From NCBI GenBank assembly GCA_035551935.1, contig DASZMJ010000233.1:1-18579 (forward strand): a stretch of DNA of 18,579 nucleotides, given 5' to 3'. Source of the DNA: DASZMJ01 sp035551935. GTDB taxonomy: Bacteria; Planctomycetota; Planctomycetia; Isosphaerales; Isosphaeraceae. Shown here piece after piece: positions 6,670 to 14,655 of this stretch (the first letter of the stretch is position 1; every line of letters begins with the position of its first letter). A program made the position numbers and the translations under genes. The notes under the pieces are model-generated. The model did no database searches. It was not told where the DNA came from and saw nothing but the letters and a program-made list of their open reading frames with translations.

Positions 6670-8544
6670 ATGGACAAGGACGGCGCGCGGGGCCGACGGG
6701 CGTTGCGGTGGGCGCTGGGGGCGGCGTTCGCGGCGATCGTCCTGGCGCCGTACGCGGACCGGCTCCGGCACGCGAGCCTCTACGGCGACGACGTGGTCCG
6801 GGTCGCGCAGCTCCAGATGCACCCGCTCCGGGCGATCCTCTTCCTGCCGTTCAACGAGCACATGGCGCCGGTCTTCCAGACGATCTCGTGGACGGCCTGG
6901 AACGCGGCGGGGCACCGGCTCGTCGCCGCCCCGTGGGCGTTCACGGTCGCGTCGTACGTCCCGTTCGTGCCGTGCCTGGCCCTGCTCGGCCTGGTCGCGC
7001 GGCGGGAGACGGGCTCGACGGCGGCGAGCCTGGTGGCGGTCGCGATCTTCGCGCTGTCGTGGCTGCCGATCGAGGTCGTCTTCTGGTACTCGGCGAGCAG
7101 CTTCCTCTGGGCCTTGCTGTTCACGCTCACCGCCTGGCACGGCGCCGAGGCGGCGACCCGGAGGGCGCGGGGCGGGGTGGTCGTCGCGGCCCTCGCGGCG
7201 TGCCTGGCGCCGGCGTGCTCGGCGATCGGCCTGCTGGCCGGCCCGGTGGCGGCCTTGAGGGCGTTGCTGGCGGGCGACGCGACGCCGAGGGCGTGGCGGC
7301 TCGCGATCGCGGCGCCGTTGCTCGGCACGATGGCGTACCTGGCCGTGTCGAACACGCAGCAGTACCGCGGCATCGTGGCGCAGAGCGTCGTCGAGCGCAC
7401 GCGGCCGATCGACGCGGTCGTGGCGATCGGCCTGGCGCCGGCCGATGTCCTGGTCCCGGCCCTGTTCGGGGTCCGGAACGTCGATGATCGGATGCCGAAG
7501 GGGCTCGCGATCGGTCTGGGGGCGCTGGGGCTCGTCGCGGCGCTCGCGATGGCCCGGCGGCGCGGGTCGAGGCCGTTGGTCCTGGGGGCCCTGGGCCTGA
7601 TCGTGGGCGGCTACGCGTTGACCTACGCGGTACGATCGGCGCCGAACCCGCACTGGGTGCTCGAGGTCCAGCGCTACCACCTCTTCCCGCAGGCCGGCCT
7701 GGCCCTCGTGATCGCGGCGGCCTCGCGGCCGTGGCTGGCGCGGCTCGACGCGAACCCGACGCGCGCCCTGGCGGTCGCGACGGCGGTCGCGGCCTTGCTC
7801 TGGGTCTCGCACCGCGACGAGATGAAGGCACGCGGGCGGTTCTACCGCTATGCCGAGCAGGGCCGCACCCTCGCGGCGCTCGACCGCCTGGCCGCGACGT
7901 GTCGGACCAAAGGGATCACCCGCGAGCAGGCGATCCGGGCCCTCGACCCGGTCCTCACGAAGTGGTTCCCCTACGAGAACTTCAACGTCCTCGACCTCCT
8001 GCCGCGGACCGTTCCCACCCCGAGCGTCCCCGACGCGGACGTCCGGCGTATCCTCCTGGAGTCGATGGGCCAGGCCGATCGTGAGGCCGTCTGCGGCGGC
8101 ATGGACGCCTCGCCCTACCTGAATCCCGACCAGCTCTTCGTCGAGGACCTCGTCGTCGCCGTCGGCCGACGCGTGCCGCCGACCGACGCGTGGAACCACA
8201 TCCGCGCGGCGGGGCCCGGCCGCTACACGACCGACGGCTGGCCGTCGCACGTCGAGTTCGAGCTGGTCGCGCCGACAGGCCGCGCGGACGACGCCCGATT
8301 CCTCTGCATCCCCGGCGGCTCGCCCGGCCAGTGGATGGAGGTCTGGTGGGCCGGGCCGGCCGGCGCTTGGTCCGAGTCGCGGAGCATCCGTTGGCGCCCC
8401 GACCCCGCGCGCGAGGCCGCCGCGTGGTCCCTCGACCTCGCCCGCCTCCCCCACTGGCGCACCGACGACGTCCGCCGCCTCCGCGTCTTCTTCCGCAAGC
8501 CGGGCACGTACCCGCTCGGGGAGCCGAGGCTGATCGCGGAGTGA
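6670..8544 (+). CDS. Polytopic membrane protein, GT-C-like
   Basis: This 624-residue integral membrane protein has about ten hydrophobic segments across residues 10-400 and a soluble C-terminal part of about 220 residues. After the first helix comes SLYGDDVVRV with an acidic pair at 40-41, then FLPFNEHMAPVFQ (59-70). An acidic pair in the first external loop and an NEHxxP motif are features of uncharacterised membrane transferases related to GT-C glycosyltransferases, which use lipid-linked sugars. Transferase activity is inference and the acceptor is unknown. The ATG at 6670 was chosen for AGGAGGG at 6653-6659 and because the preceding 46 in-frame codons are charged and not protein-like. The next gene downstream has a similar plan, which suggests a shared role in envelope glycan or exopolymer assembly. 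Confidence 0.75.
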   Translation: MDKDGARGRRALRWALGAAFAAIVLAPYADRLRHASLYGDDVVRVAQLQMHPLRAILFLPFNEHMAPVFQTISWTAWNAAGHRLVAAPWAFTVASYVPFVPCLALLGLVARRETGSTAASLVAVAIFALSWLPIEVVFWYSASSFLWALLFTLTAWHGAEAATRRARGGVVVAALAACLAPACSAIGLLAGPVAALRALLAGDATPRAWRLAIAAPLLGTMAYLAVSNTQQYRGIVAQSVVERTRPIDAVVAIGLAPADVLVPALFGVRNVDDRMPKGLAIGLGALGLVAALAMARRRGSRPLVLGALGLIVGGYALTYAVRSAPNPHWVLEVQRYHLFPQAGLALVIAAASRPWLARLDANPTRALAVATAVAALLWVSHRDEMKARGRFYRYAEQGRTLAALDRLAATCRTKGITREQAIRALDPVLTKWFPYENFNVLDLLPRTVPTPSVPDADVRRILLESMGQADREAVCGGMDASPYLNPDQLFVEDLVVAVGRRVPPTDAWNHIRAAGPGRYTTDGWPSHVEFELVAPTGRADDARFLCIPGGSPGQWMEVWWAGPAGAWSESRSIRWRPDPAREAAAWSLDLARLPHWRTDDVRRLRVFFRKPGTYPLGEPRLIAE

Positions 8545-8551
8545 AGAGGGG

Positions 8552-8659
8552 GGGCTTCACCACGAAGGCACAAAGGACACAAAGAAAGAAAATCATTAAA
8601 AATTGGAATTTTTCGATTTCACTTTACTTTGTGTCCTTTGTGCCTTCGTGGTGAAGCCC
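8552..8659. repeat. MITE-like element with 33-bp perfect inverted arms
   Basis: Arms at 8552-8584 and 8627-8659 are exact reverse complements over 33 bp. They enclose a 42-base AT-rich centre that itself contains AAAAATT-GG-AATTTTT (8598-8613). Each arm is built from quasi-repeated octamers of CACGAAGG / CACAAAGG type. I recall similar arms as dispersed intergenic repeats in planctomycete and verrucomicrobial genomes. The element lies eight bases after one stop codon and ends five bases before the next start codon. It could terminate upstream transcription, hide the downstream ribosome binding site, or be a non-autonomous mobile repeat. Confidence 0.85.
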
Positions 8660-8664
8660 TTCCC

Positions 8665-10767
8665 ATGCCCGCCCCTCGATCCCGCGTGACGTGGTGGCTC
8701 TTGCTCGCGGCCCTGTATACGGCCGTCGCGCTGGCGGCGACGTACCCGAGGGGGTTGCGGGCGCGGTCGGAGCTGCCGTCGCTGGTGGACCCGATCCAGC
8801 ACCTGACGGTCATGCGGTGGTACAAGTCGTGCCTCCTGGAGGGCCGCGCCCCGTGGGTCATGACGGGCATCCAGTACCCGGTGGGGGCCCCCTTGGGGAA
8901 CTTCTCGCCGCTGGCGTTGCAGGGGGCGTTGTACGTCCCGCTGTCGTTCATAGAAGACGATATTTGTTGTTATAATATTCTCTGGTTCCTCGGCCTGGTC
9001 GGCACGGGGCTGGGGGCGGCGGCGCTGGCGGGGGTGGTCGTCGAGGACCGGGCGTGCGCGGCGTACGCGGGCGCGGCGGCGATGGCGAGCGGGCCGGTGC
9101 TCCTGCACGCGCTGGAGCACCTGGAATTGATCTACGCGGGGGCGATCGGGCTGTTCCTCGCGGCCTGGGTTCGGTTCGTCGACCGGCCGGGGCCGCGGCG
9201 GCTGGCGCCGGCGGCGGGGGCGTACCTGCTGACGGTGATGGCGGCGGCGTACTTCGCGCTGCTGGCGGCGGTGCCGGCGGCGTGGTTCGTGGGGTACAAG
9301 TTCCTCAGGCGCGACGACGGGGCGAGCCGGGGGCGTCGGGCGGCGTGGGTCGCGGCGTTCGGCCTGGCGGTGGCGCCGGGCCTGGCGCTGCTGTTCGCGG
9401 GGCCGATCTGGTCGGCGTCGCACGGCCAGGGGCTCCATCGGCCGCTCGCGGAGTTCCGCAAGTACAGCGCCCCGGCGTGGAGCTACGTCGTGCCGACGGG
9501 CCTGCACCCGCTCCAGCGCCTCCTCCGCCGCGACGCCTACGACGCGGCGGGCTACCCGACGATCGAGTGCGCTTCGTACCTCGGCCTCGTCCCGTTACTC
9601 CTGATCGCCCGCGCGGCGATCGGCCGGGCGCGGCTGAAGGACGCGGGCTACTGGTGGTCGGCCTTCGCGCTCTTGGTCGTGCTGTCGTTCGGGCCGGCGT
9701 TGCGGCTCCGCGGGTTCGAGGTGCCGATGCCGGCCGGCTGGCTCCGCGCGCACGTCGCGCCCTTCCGCCTGATCCGGGCGCCGTCGCGGTTCAACCTGCC
9801 GGCCGCCGTCGTCGCGGCGGTCCTCGCGGCGGCGGGGCTGCGGGACGTGCTCGGAGGGGCGCGGCGGCGGAACCTCGTGGTCGGCGTCGCGGTCGTGCTG
9901 ACGGTCGCCGAGCTGGCGATCGTCCCGTTCCGGTCGCGGCCGGTCCCGCCCTTGCCCGCGTGCTATCGCCTGCTGACGGCCCGAGGGGGCGCGCCGGCGA
10001 TCGTCGAGGCGCCGATGTTCGGGTCGGGGTTCGCCGAGGAGCTCAGCGCCCTGGGCGGCTACTGGCAATCCTTCCACGGCGCCCGGACGACCGCCGGCTA
10101 CTGCGGCGTGCCCAACGCGGCCTTCGACGACCTCATGGTCCACGAGTCGCCGTTCAACGTCCTGGCGTTGCGCGAGCCCGACTTCCTCCGCGACCCGAAG
10201 GCGGCCCGGTTCGGGGTCGTCGCCGGGGTCGACCCGCTCGACTTCCTCTGGCTTTACATGACGGCCCACCGGCTCGATTCCGTCGTCCGACACCGCCGTC
10301 CCGGCGCCATCGACATCCCCCTGCCGGGCCTCGACCGGCTCGACCGCGTGCTCGCGCGCGCGAAGTTCTTCGAGGATGAAGCGACGATCGTCGCCGACCG
10401 CAGCCTGATCCCGACCCCGACCCGGCCCGTCGCGATGCCGCTGGACGGCTGGAGCGACGGCTGGACCGCCGGCAAGGTCCTGACGATGCGACGCGAGGCC
10501 CGGCTCATCCTGTTCGTCCCCGACGCGGCCCGGGCGTGCCGCCTCCGCCTGACCCTCCGCGCCGAACGGGAGCCGAGGTCCGTCTCGCTCCGCGCCGATG
10601 GCCGGCCGCTGGCCCGTTTCGAAATCGCCACGGGTCCTACCCGCCCGTTCACCACGCCGCCGCTTCGCCTCGACGCGGGCCTGCACACCCTGACCCTCGC
10701 CGTCGATCGCGGGCCGGAGGGCCTGACCCTCGCCGGGTTGGCCGTGGACGTGGCCGCGGGGCGGTGA
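8665..10767 (+). CDS. Large polytopic membrane protein, YfhO/GT-C-like
   Basis: The protein has 700 residues. A first membrane helix (residues 9-28) is followed by a loop with LVDPIQHLTVMRWY (40-53) and YPVGAPLG (71-78). This is the arrangement of acidic and His residues plus a Pro-Gly turn seen in YfhO-like and other GT-C membrane transferases. About ten more helices run to roughly residue 430. The C-terminal 270 residues are soluble and end in a beta-rich region. Transfer of sugars to an envelope polymer is plausible but inferred. The ATG at 8665 gives a clean N-terminal helix, but no ribosome binding site is visible because the inverted repeat ends only five bases upstream. Codons 96-105 (8950-8979) form a patch of AT-ending codons (ATA, GAT, ATT, TGT, TGT, TAT, AAT, ATT) in an otherwise GC-rich gene. 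Confidence 0.78.
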   Translation: MPAPRSRVTWWLLLAALYTAVALAATYPRGLRARSELPSLVDPIQHLTVMRWYKSCLLEGRAPWVMTGIQYPVGAPLGNFSPLALQGALYVPLSFIEDDICCYNILWFLGLVGTGLGAAALAGVVVEDRACAAYAGAAAMASGPVLLHALEHLELIYAGAIGLFLAAWVRFVDRPGPRRLAPAAGAYLLTVMAAAYFALLAAVPAAWFVGYKFLRRDDGASRGRRAAWVAAFGLAVAPGLALLFAGPIWSASHGQGLHRPLAEFRKYSAPAWSYVVPTGLHPLQRLLRRDAYDAAGYPTIECASYLGLVPLLLIARAAIGRARLKDAGYWWSAFALLVVLSFGPALRLRGFEVPMPAGWLRAHVAPFRLIRAPSRFNLPAAVVAAVLAAAGLRDVLGGARRRNLVVGVAVVLTVAELAIVPFRSRPVPPLPACYRLLTARGGAPAIVEAPMFGSGFAEELSALGGYWQSFHGARTTAGYCGVPNAAFDDLMVHESPFNVLALREPDFLRDPKAARFGVVAGVDPLDFLWLYMTAHRLDSVVRHRRPGAIDIPLPGLDRLDRVLARAKFFEDEATIVADRSLIPTPTRPVAMPLDGWSDGWTAGKVLTMRREARLILFVPDAARACRLRLTLRAEREPRSVSLRADGRPLARFEIATGPTRPFTTPPLRLDAGLHTLTLAVDRGPEGLTLAGLAVDVAAGR

Positions 10768-10958
10768 TGCCGGCGTCGGCCCCATCCTCGAAGGGAGGTC
10801 GCACGCATCCGGGCGACGGCAACGCCCTCCCCGCGTGGCACCCGGTGTGTTGACTTTCATACAACCGTCATGACACGATGACGTCCCGGGTCGCCACCGA
10901 CCCCCGAGGCGGGGAATCGTGGCTGATTGGAAAAAACGACGCTCCCTTGGGATTGTTG

Positions 10959-10987
10959 TTGACTTCATCCACGGTATCGAATAGAAA
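10959..10987 (+). promoter_or_regulatory. Possible promoter for the PEP-CTERM gene
   Basis: TTGACT (10959-10964), 17 bases, then TAGAAA (10982-10987) fits a housekeeping-type promoter with a near-consensus -35. It would give a leader of roughly 200 bases before the PEP-CTERM start at 11192. Confidence 0.4.
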
Positions 10988-11084
10988 ATGGTCGGTTTGG
11001 TGCGTTTGGAGAGTGATCGCATCGCGTGAGTAAGGATAGAAGCTCGCTTTCGTGACAATCCTTGCTTGCGTGTTTGTCGAGAGG

Positions 11085-11114
11085 GGCCGACTCCCGGGGC
11101 AGAGGGAATCGGCC
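11085..11114 (+). other. Leader hairpin upstream of the PEP-CTERM gene
   Basis: GGCCGA-c-TCCC (11085-11095) pairs with GGGA-a-TCGGCC (11104-11114), ten base pairs with one mismatch and an eight-base loop. It would sit in the leader about 80 bases before the start codon. It may affect mRNA stability or translation, or may be chance in GC-rich DNA. Confidence 0.3.
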
Positions 11115-11191
11115 GGGCACCAATGATGGGCGGGGCCGGGCGTATCCGGCCTCGACGAGGCGGTGAGGAGTCCGACGGAGGAACTCTGAAC

Positions 11192-12133
11192 ATGCAACGC
11201 CGATGGAGAGTCTTCGCAGCCTTGGCCACGGTCGCCCTGATGGCCGGGCCCGTGGCGTCGCGTGCCCGAGCGGGCACGGTGTTCTCGGATGTGTTCTCGG
11301 CGCCGAATTCGGCGAACTACGGCAACCCGGCCTACCCGAAGGCGGAGCCCAACCTCTTCTACGACGGGCAGACCTACACGTACAGCAGCCACACCTACAC
11401 GACGCCCAACGACCTGACCAACGGGGCGGCCGTCGTCGCCTCCGGCGCCCAGGCGCCGGTCGGCGGCTTCTATGACAACAACGCCGTGCCGAGCACGACC
11501 CAGTCGATCCTCGAGCACCTGAGCAGCGGTGTTCTGGCGGGCGACACGTTCACCCGCGTGGCGGACTTCGGGCCCGGCAACGACCAGCTCTGGAACCTCC
11601 TCAACGGCAAGTCGGGCACGGTGACCATCACCGCGCGGTGGGCCGGCGACGTCAGCCAGTTCGGCACCTACAGCAAGCCGTACACGCCGCTGGCCACCAG
11701 CTTCACCCCGGCGACCGACGGCAGCAGCAACCCGCTGTTCATCACGGGAACGGGTTACGGCGCCGTGTTCAACACCAAGGCCGACGGCACAGGCACCAGC
11801 TCGTCGACGGCGACCTATACGGGGACCAACCCCATCGCCTTCGGGCTCCATAATACGACCACCAAGACCTACCTCAGCTCGATCGACGCCCTGAACGCCG
11901 ATGGCCTGGACCACATGGTGACCTTCGCCATCAACGGCGGCAAGGGCGGCTACCTGCTGGCCTTCGAGGATCGCCTGAAGAGCCAGAACGGCGACTTCGA
12001 CCACAACGACGCTGTCGTCCAGATCCAGGGCGCATCCCCGACCCCCGAGCCGGCGACGATGATCATGGCCTTGACGGCGCTGCCGGCGCTGGGCCTGGCC
12101 CGGAAGCTGCGCAAGCGGGAGGCGACCGCCTGA
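11192..12133 (+). CDS. PEP-CTERM secreted protein with DUF4114-like end
   Basis: A secreted protein of 313 residues. Residues 1-28 are a signal peptide (MQRRWRVFAALATVALMAGP, then a likely cut after ARA). The body is rich in Thr, Ser, Asn and Gly, with no cysteine in the mature part. Residues 254-276 (LLAFEDRL then GDFDHNDAVV) match the Asp-rich FED...D-x-N-D signature of DUF4114, which may bind calcium. The C-terminus is a PEP-CTERM sorting signal: PEP at 285-287, a hydrophobic helix to about 303, and a basic tail (ARKLRKRE). Such proteins are processed by an exosortase and often linked to exopolysaccharide; no exosortase gene is in this window. The ATG at 11192 has GGAGGA about 10 bases upstream; in-frame extension to 11066 would bury the signal peptide. 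A strong hairpin follows the stop. Confidence 0.9.
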   Translation: MQRRWRVFAALATVALMAGPVASRARAGTVFSDVFSAPNSANYGNPAYPKAEPNLFYDGQTYTYSSHTYTTPNDLTNGAAVVASGAQAPVGGFYDNNAVPSTTQSILEHLSSGVLAGDTFTRVADFGPGNDQLWNLLNGKSGTVTITARWAGDVSQFGTYSKPYTPLATSFTPATDGSSNPLFITGTGYGAVFNTKADGTGTSSSTATYTGTNPIAFGLHNTTTKTYLSSIDALNADGLDHMVTFAINGGKGGYLLAFEDRLKSQNGDFDHNDAVVQIQGASPTPEPATMIMALTALPALGLARKLRKREATA

Positions 12134-12174
12134 ACCGCGGTCGCATCCCCGATCCATCTCCCTCTCCTACTCGT

Positions 12175-12207
12175 CGCGGGGTGGCCGAGCCGATCGGCCG
12201 CCCCGCG
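12175..12207 (+). terminator. Hairpin terminator after the PEP-CTERM gene
   Basis: The 14-base arm 12175-12188 pairs with 12194-12207 around a five-base loop, with one G-U wobble and no mismatch. It begins 42 bases after the stop codon at 12133. There is no U-run after it. Confidence 0.6.
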
Positions 12208-12270
12208 GCTATTGACCTCATCCCCACGCGGCCCCGGGGGCGGAACCGGAGAACTCCGAGGATCGACGAC

Positions 12271-12300
12271 TTGCCGGGACGAACGGCGGCCGCGTACAAT
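12271..12300 (+). promoter_or_regulatory. Probable promoter of the zinc-ribbon gene pair
   Basis: TTGCCG (12271-12276), 18 bases, then TACAAT (12295-12300) is the best promoter-like pair in this gap. Transcription would begin near 12307, about 50 bases before the start at 12357, and would probably cover both tandem zinc-ribbon genes. Confidence 0.5.
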
Positions 12301-12356
12301 CGCCCCATCAATTCCCGATCCGAGTCCTCCGTCCCGCGACGACCTGGAGGGCGACG

Positions 12357-13130
12357 ATGACGATCATGCTCCCGTGCGGGGGATGCGGCCGGCGGCTGAA
12401 GGTCGCGGGGGCATGGCCCGGCGCGACGATCGCGTGCCCGCAGTGCGGCCATCGCTCGACGATCCCCGCGCCCGCGGCGGCCGAGGCCCGGCCGATCGAC
12501 GCGGCGCCGGACCGGCGTCGCAGCCCGGCCGTGACCGCCGCCGTCGTCGGCGGCACCGTCGTCTCCGTCGTCGTCGCGGTCGGCCTGGGCGTCTGGTTCG
12601 TCCTGGAGCACGGCTCCCGCCTCGGGGCCGACCCGGGCAACCCCAACGACACCGTGGCGCCACTCTCGGCCGAGCTGGACCAGCAGGCCAGGGAGGGCCC
12701 CCTCCGCTTCGCCAGCCCCGAGCAGGAACGCGCCTATCTGGAAGGTATGAGGCGGCAGGAGGCCTTCGCGGGCCTGCTCGCCGAGGTCAAGGACCGGGGG
12801 TCCGCCGAGCGGCTCGCCCCGAAGATCAAGGACGCCTTCCGCGACCTGATCGACTTCGCCCGGGACCCGAAGAATCGGCTCGTCGGCCCGAGCCCGGCGG
12901 TCGACGAGCTCGTGCGACGCCACAAGGAGCGCGCCGATCGGGCCCAGAAGGCGATCCGGACGGAGACGGCACGCCTCGACAGGTCGGGCTTCGCCGGGCC
13001 GGTCGAGCGAGCGATGAACCAGGTCCTGCGCGAGCTCGCGCAGCGGGGGGTGGTCGTCTCGGGCATGTCGTCCCCGGCCCCGGCGAAGGGCCCCGCGGCC
13101 AAAGGGCCCCCGGCCGGGGTGCCGAAGTAA
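12357..13130 (+). CDS. Zinc-ribbon single-pass membrane protein (paralogue A)
   Basis: This 257-residue protein has unknown function. It opens with a compact zinc ribbon with cysteines at 7, 10, 27 and 30 (PCGGCG and CPQCG), a basic linker, and one membrane helix at about 58-83. The rest, about 170 residues, is charged, helical and outside the membrane core, ending in a Pro/Ala/Lys-rich tail. The start has GGAGGG six bases upstream. The same N-terminal plan and the near-identical opening (MTIMLPCGGCG against MTIIFPCGGCG) are found in the next gene, 72 bases downstream, so this is a tandem duplication that has diverged strongly after the helix. The ribbon probably lies in the cytoplasm; its partner is unknown. 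Confidence 0.8.
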   Translation: MTIMLPCGGCGRRLKVAGAWPGATIACPQCGHRSTIPAPAAAEARPIDAAPDRRRSPAVTAAVVGGTVVSVVVAVGLGVWFVLEHGSRLGADPGNPNDTVAPLSAELDQQAREGPLRFASPEQERAYLEGMRRQEAFAGLLAEVKDRGSAERLAPKIKDAFRDLIDFARDPKNRLVGPSPAVDELVRRHKERADRAQKAIRTETARLDRSGFAGPVERAMNQVLRELAQRGVVVSGMSSPAPAKGPAAKGPPAGVPK

Positions 13131-13202
13131 GCTTAAGATGGTCGTGCCTTGGCTGCGGAACGGGCGGAGCGATCGGAACCGTCGGAGCGTCGGAGGTTGT
13201 CG

Positions 13203-14516
13203 ATGACGATCATCTTCCCTTGCGGCGGCTGCGGGCAGAAGGTCGAGGTCGAGCGCGAGTGGGCCGGCCGGCGGGTGGGCTGCCCCCGCTGCGGCCAGGT
13301 GCTGCCGGTCCCCGTCCCCCGCGCCCCGGCCGGTGCCCGGCCCACCCCGATGCCGTCCCCCGTGGCCCGGCCGGCGTACCCGCCCCCGCCCGCGCCCTCG
13401 GCCCGGCCGAGGATGCCGGCGGCCGACCCGGCGGTGGACCTGTTCGAGGACGACATCGACGACAACGACGACGACGGGTACGACGCCCCGCCGCCGATGC
13501 GGTTCTCGGCGCCGGCCGCGTCGTCGGCCTTCCGCGCCCGGTACGCGCCCCCGAAGCGGGGGGGCGACGGGTCCGCGGTGGTCGCGGCGATCGTCGCCGG
13601 GGTGGTCGTCGCCGTCGGCGGCCTAGTCGCCTTGACCGTCTGGCTCGCCTTCAAGTACGGCGGCGCCGGCGACGCCGACCACGGCGCCCCCGACGACCCC
13701 CCCGTCGCGGGCCGGGGCGCGGGCTCACCCACGGGCTCGTCGGCCAAGGGCTCGGCGTACGAGGCGGTCGTCGTCGAGATGATCACGTCCGTCGAGGGGC
13801 TCAACGAGATCATCGTCGAGGTCCAGGACGAGGCGACGGCCCAGCAGGCCGCGGCCCGGGTCGTCGGCCCCTGGTCGCGCTTCATCGTCGCCTGGAAGCA
13901 GGTCATCTCGATGCCACCCCCGCCGCCCGACGTGGACCGCGACCTGGAACGGCGCTACAAGGGCCGCCTGGATTCCGCCGCGGCGACGTTCAAGGCGGAG
14001 ATGGAACGGCTCACGCCGCACGCGGCCAACGGCTACGCCCGGCCGATCGTCCTGGCGCTGGTCCAGGTCATGAATCAGCATCCCGACCTCTTCAACAACG
14101 GCCAGTTGGTGGCGGGCCCGGCCTGGCGTCCCTTCGGCGGCGGGATGCCCATGCCCGGCCCGCCCCCGACGCCGGCGCCGTCGGGCCCGAATGGCGGCCG
14201 GCCGGGGTCGGGCCAGTACCCCGGCACGTCGGCGAAGCCGCCCGGCTACGGCCCGTCGTACTCCGGCGGCCGGCCGAGCTACGGCTCCTACGGCACGCCG
14301 GGCGGCCCCGGCGCGAATTCCCCCGGCTACGGCCCGTCGTCGGGCGGCAAGGGGGGCACGAGCAAGGGCTACGGCAGCATGGCCCCCGGCCCCGATGCCC
14401 CCGGCTACGGGCCGTCCTCGGGCGCCCAGGGCGGCACCAGCGGCGGCTACGGCACCAGCGGCGGCTACGGCAATACGGCCCCCGGGCGCAATACCCCCGG
14501 CTACGGGCCGCGTTGA
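13203..14516 (+). CDS. Zinc-ribbon membrane protein with Gly/Tyr/Pro repeat tail (paralogue B)
   Basis: A 437-residue paralogue of the preceding gene product. The zinc ribbon has cysteines at 7, 10, 27 and 30, followed by a Pro/Ala-rich linker, an acidic run (FEDDIDDNDDD, 81-91) and one membrane helix at about 124-149. A helical domain spans about 184-300. The last 120 residues are low-complexity, Gly/Pro/Tyr/Ser-rich, with PGYGP recurring at 347, 374, 400 and 432. Such tails are typically disordered and can self-associate. The ATG at 13203 has GGAGG upstream and aligns exactly with the paralogue start; the frame is open 18 codons further up but those are Arg/Glu-rich filler. Function is unknown. 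A surface or scaffold role is a guess from its architecture. Confidence 0.8.
   Translation: MTIIFPCGGCGQKVEVEREWAGRRVGCPRCGQVLPVPVPRAPAGARPTPMPSPVARPAYPPPPAPSARPRMPAADPAVDLFEDDIDDNDDDGYDAPPPMRFSAPAASSAFRARYAPPKRGGDGSAVVAAIVAGVVVAVGGLVALTVWLAFKYGGAGDADHGAPDDPPVAGRGAGSPTGSSAKGSAYEAVVVEMITSVEGLNEIIVEVQDEATAQQAAARVVGPWSRFIVAWKQVISMPPPPPDVDRDLERRYKGRLDSAAATFKAEMERLTPHAANGYARPIVLALVQVMNQHPDLFNNGQLVAGPAWRPFGGGMPMPGPPPTPAPSGPNGGRPGSGQYPGTSAKPPGYGPSYSGGRPSYGSYGTPGGPGANSPGYGPSSGGKGGTSKGYGSMAPGPDAPGYGPSSGAQGGTSGGYGTSGGYGNTAPGRNTPGYGPR
14241..14516 (+). repeat. Imperfect in-frame repeat encoding PGYGP units
   Basis: The coding sequence CCCGGCTACGGSCCG recurs at the start of four units beginning at codons 347, 374, 400 and 432 of the host gene. 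The units are 26-32 residues long and diverge in their Gly/Ser/Thr-rich spacers; a shorter SGGYGT/SGGYGN duplication lies inside the third. The repeat ends at the stop codon. Confidence 0.75.
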
Positions 14517-14575
14517 GGGCGGTGGCGCGGTCGGGCCTTGGGGAGGGCGGAGGCCAGGGCGAACGCACGTGTTTC

Positions 14576-14655
14576 GCAAATCCTTGTCCTGCAAGGATTT
14601 GCAATCTAGTGCACGGAATTCAACTAGTCGCAAGTTCTTTGCAGACAAGGATTTG
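14576..14655. repeat. Short MITE-like element with nested inverted repeats
   Basis: CAAATCCTTGTCCTGCA (14577-14593) reappears inverted at 14640-14655 as TGCAGACAAGGATTTG, differing by one base deletion. The left copy also pairs perfectly with the adjacent CAAGGATTTGC (14592-14602) over 11 bp with a five-base loop. CTAGT/ACTAG (14606-14610 and 14623-14627) forms an inner stem. The segment is less GC-rich than both flanks. It sits between the convergent zinc-ribbon and ilvD genes and could act as a bidirectional terminator or be a dispersed repeat. Confidence 0.65.

Larger units (their letters stand above)
10768..11191. other. 424-bp intergenic region, no gene seen
   Basis: No credible coding region on either strand. 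The middle (about 10850-11075) is less GC-rich than its surroundings, as expected of a regulatory region. It contains a small inverted repeat, CGTCAT-GACACG-ATGACG (10866-10883), that could be an operator, a candidate promoter at 10959-10987, and a leader hairpin at 11085-11114. I see no obvious terminator for the gene ending at 10767. Confidence 0.6.

Noticed and set aside
4958..7258. A 766-codon plus-strand open frame spanning the DUF1570 gene and the start of the next gene
   Set aside because: It is antisense to the motif-bearing DUF1570 protein, is low-complexity, and crosses a divergent gene boundary. Such frames are common in very GC-rich DNA.
10836..10855. TGGCAC as a possible sigma-54 (-24/-12) promoter for the PEP-CTERM gene
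   Set aside because: The required GC dinucleotide at the correct spacing is absent; the following TTG is three bases too far.
9595..11277. A 560-codon minus-strand frame across the gap before the PEP-CTERM gene
   Set aside because: It overlaps the well-supported membrane gene antisense and spans the regulatory gap. Its composition is typical of a shadow frame.
14241..14516. Regular repeats considered as a CRISPR-like array
   Set aside because: The repeats are in frame within a coding sequence, encode a Gly/Tyr/Pro motif, and have no constant unit length or unique spacers.
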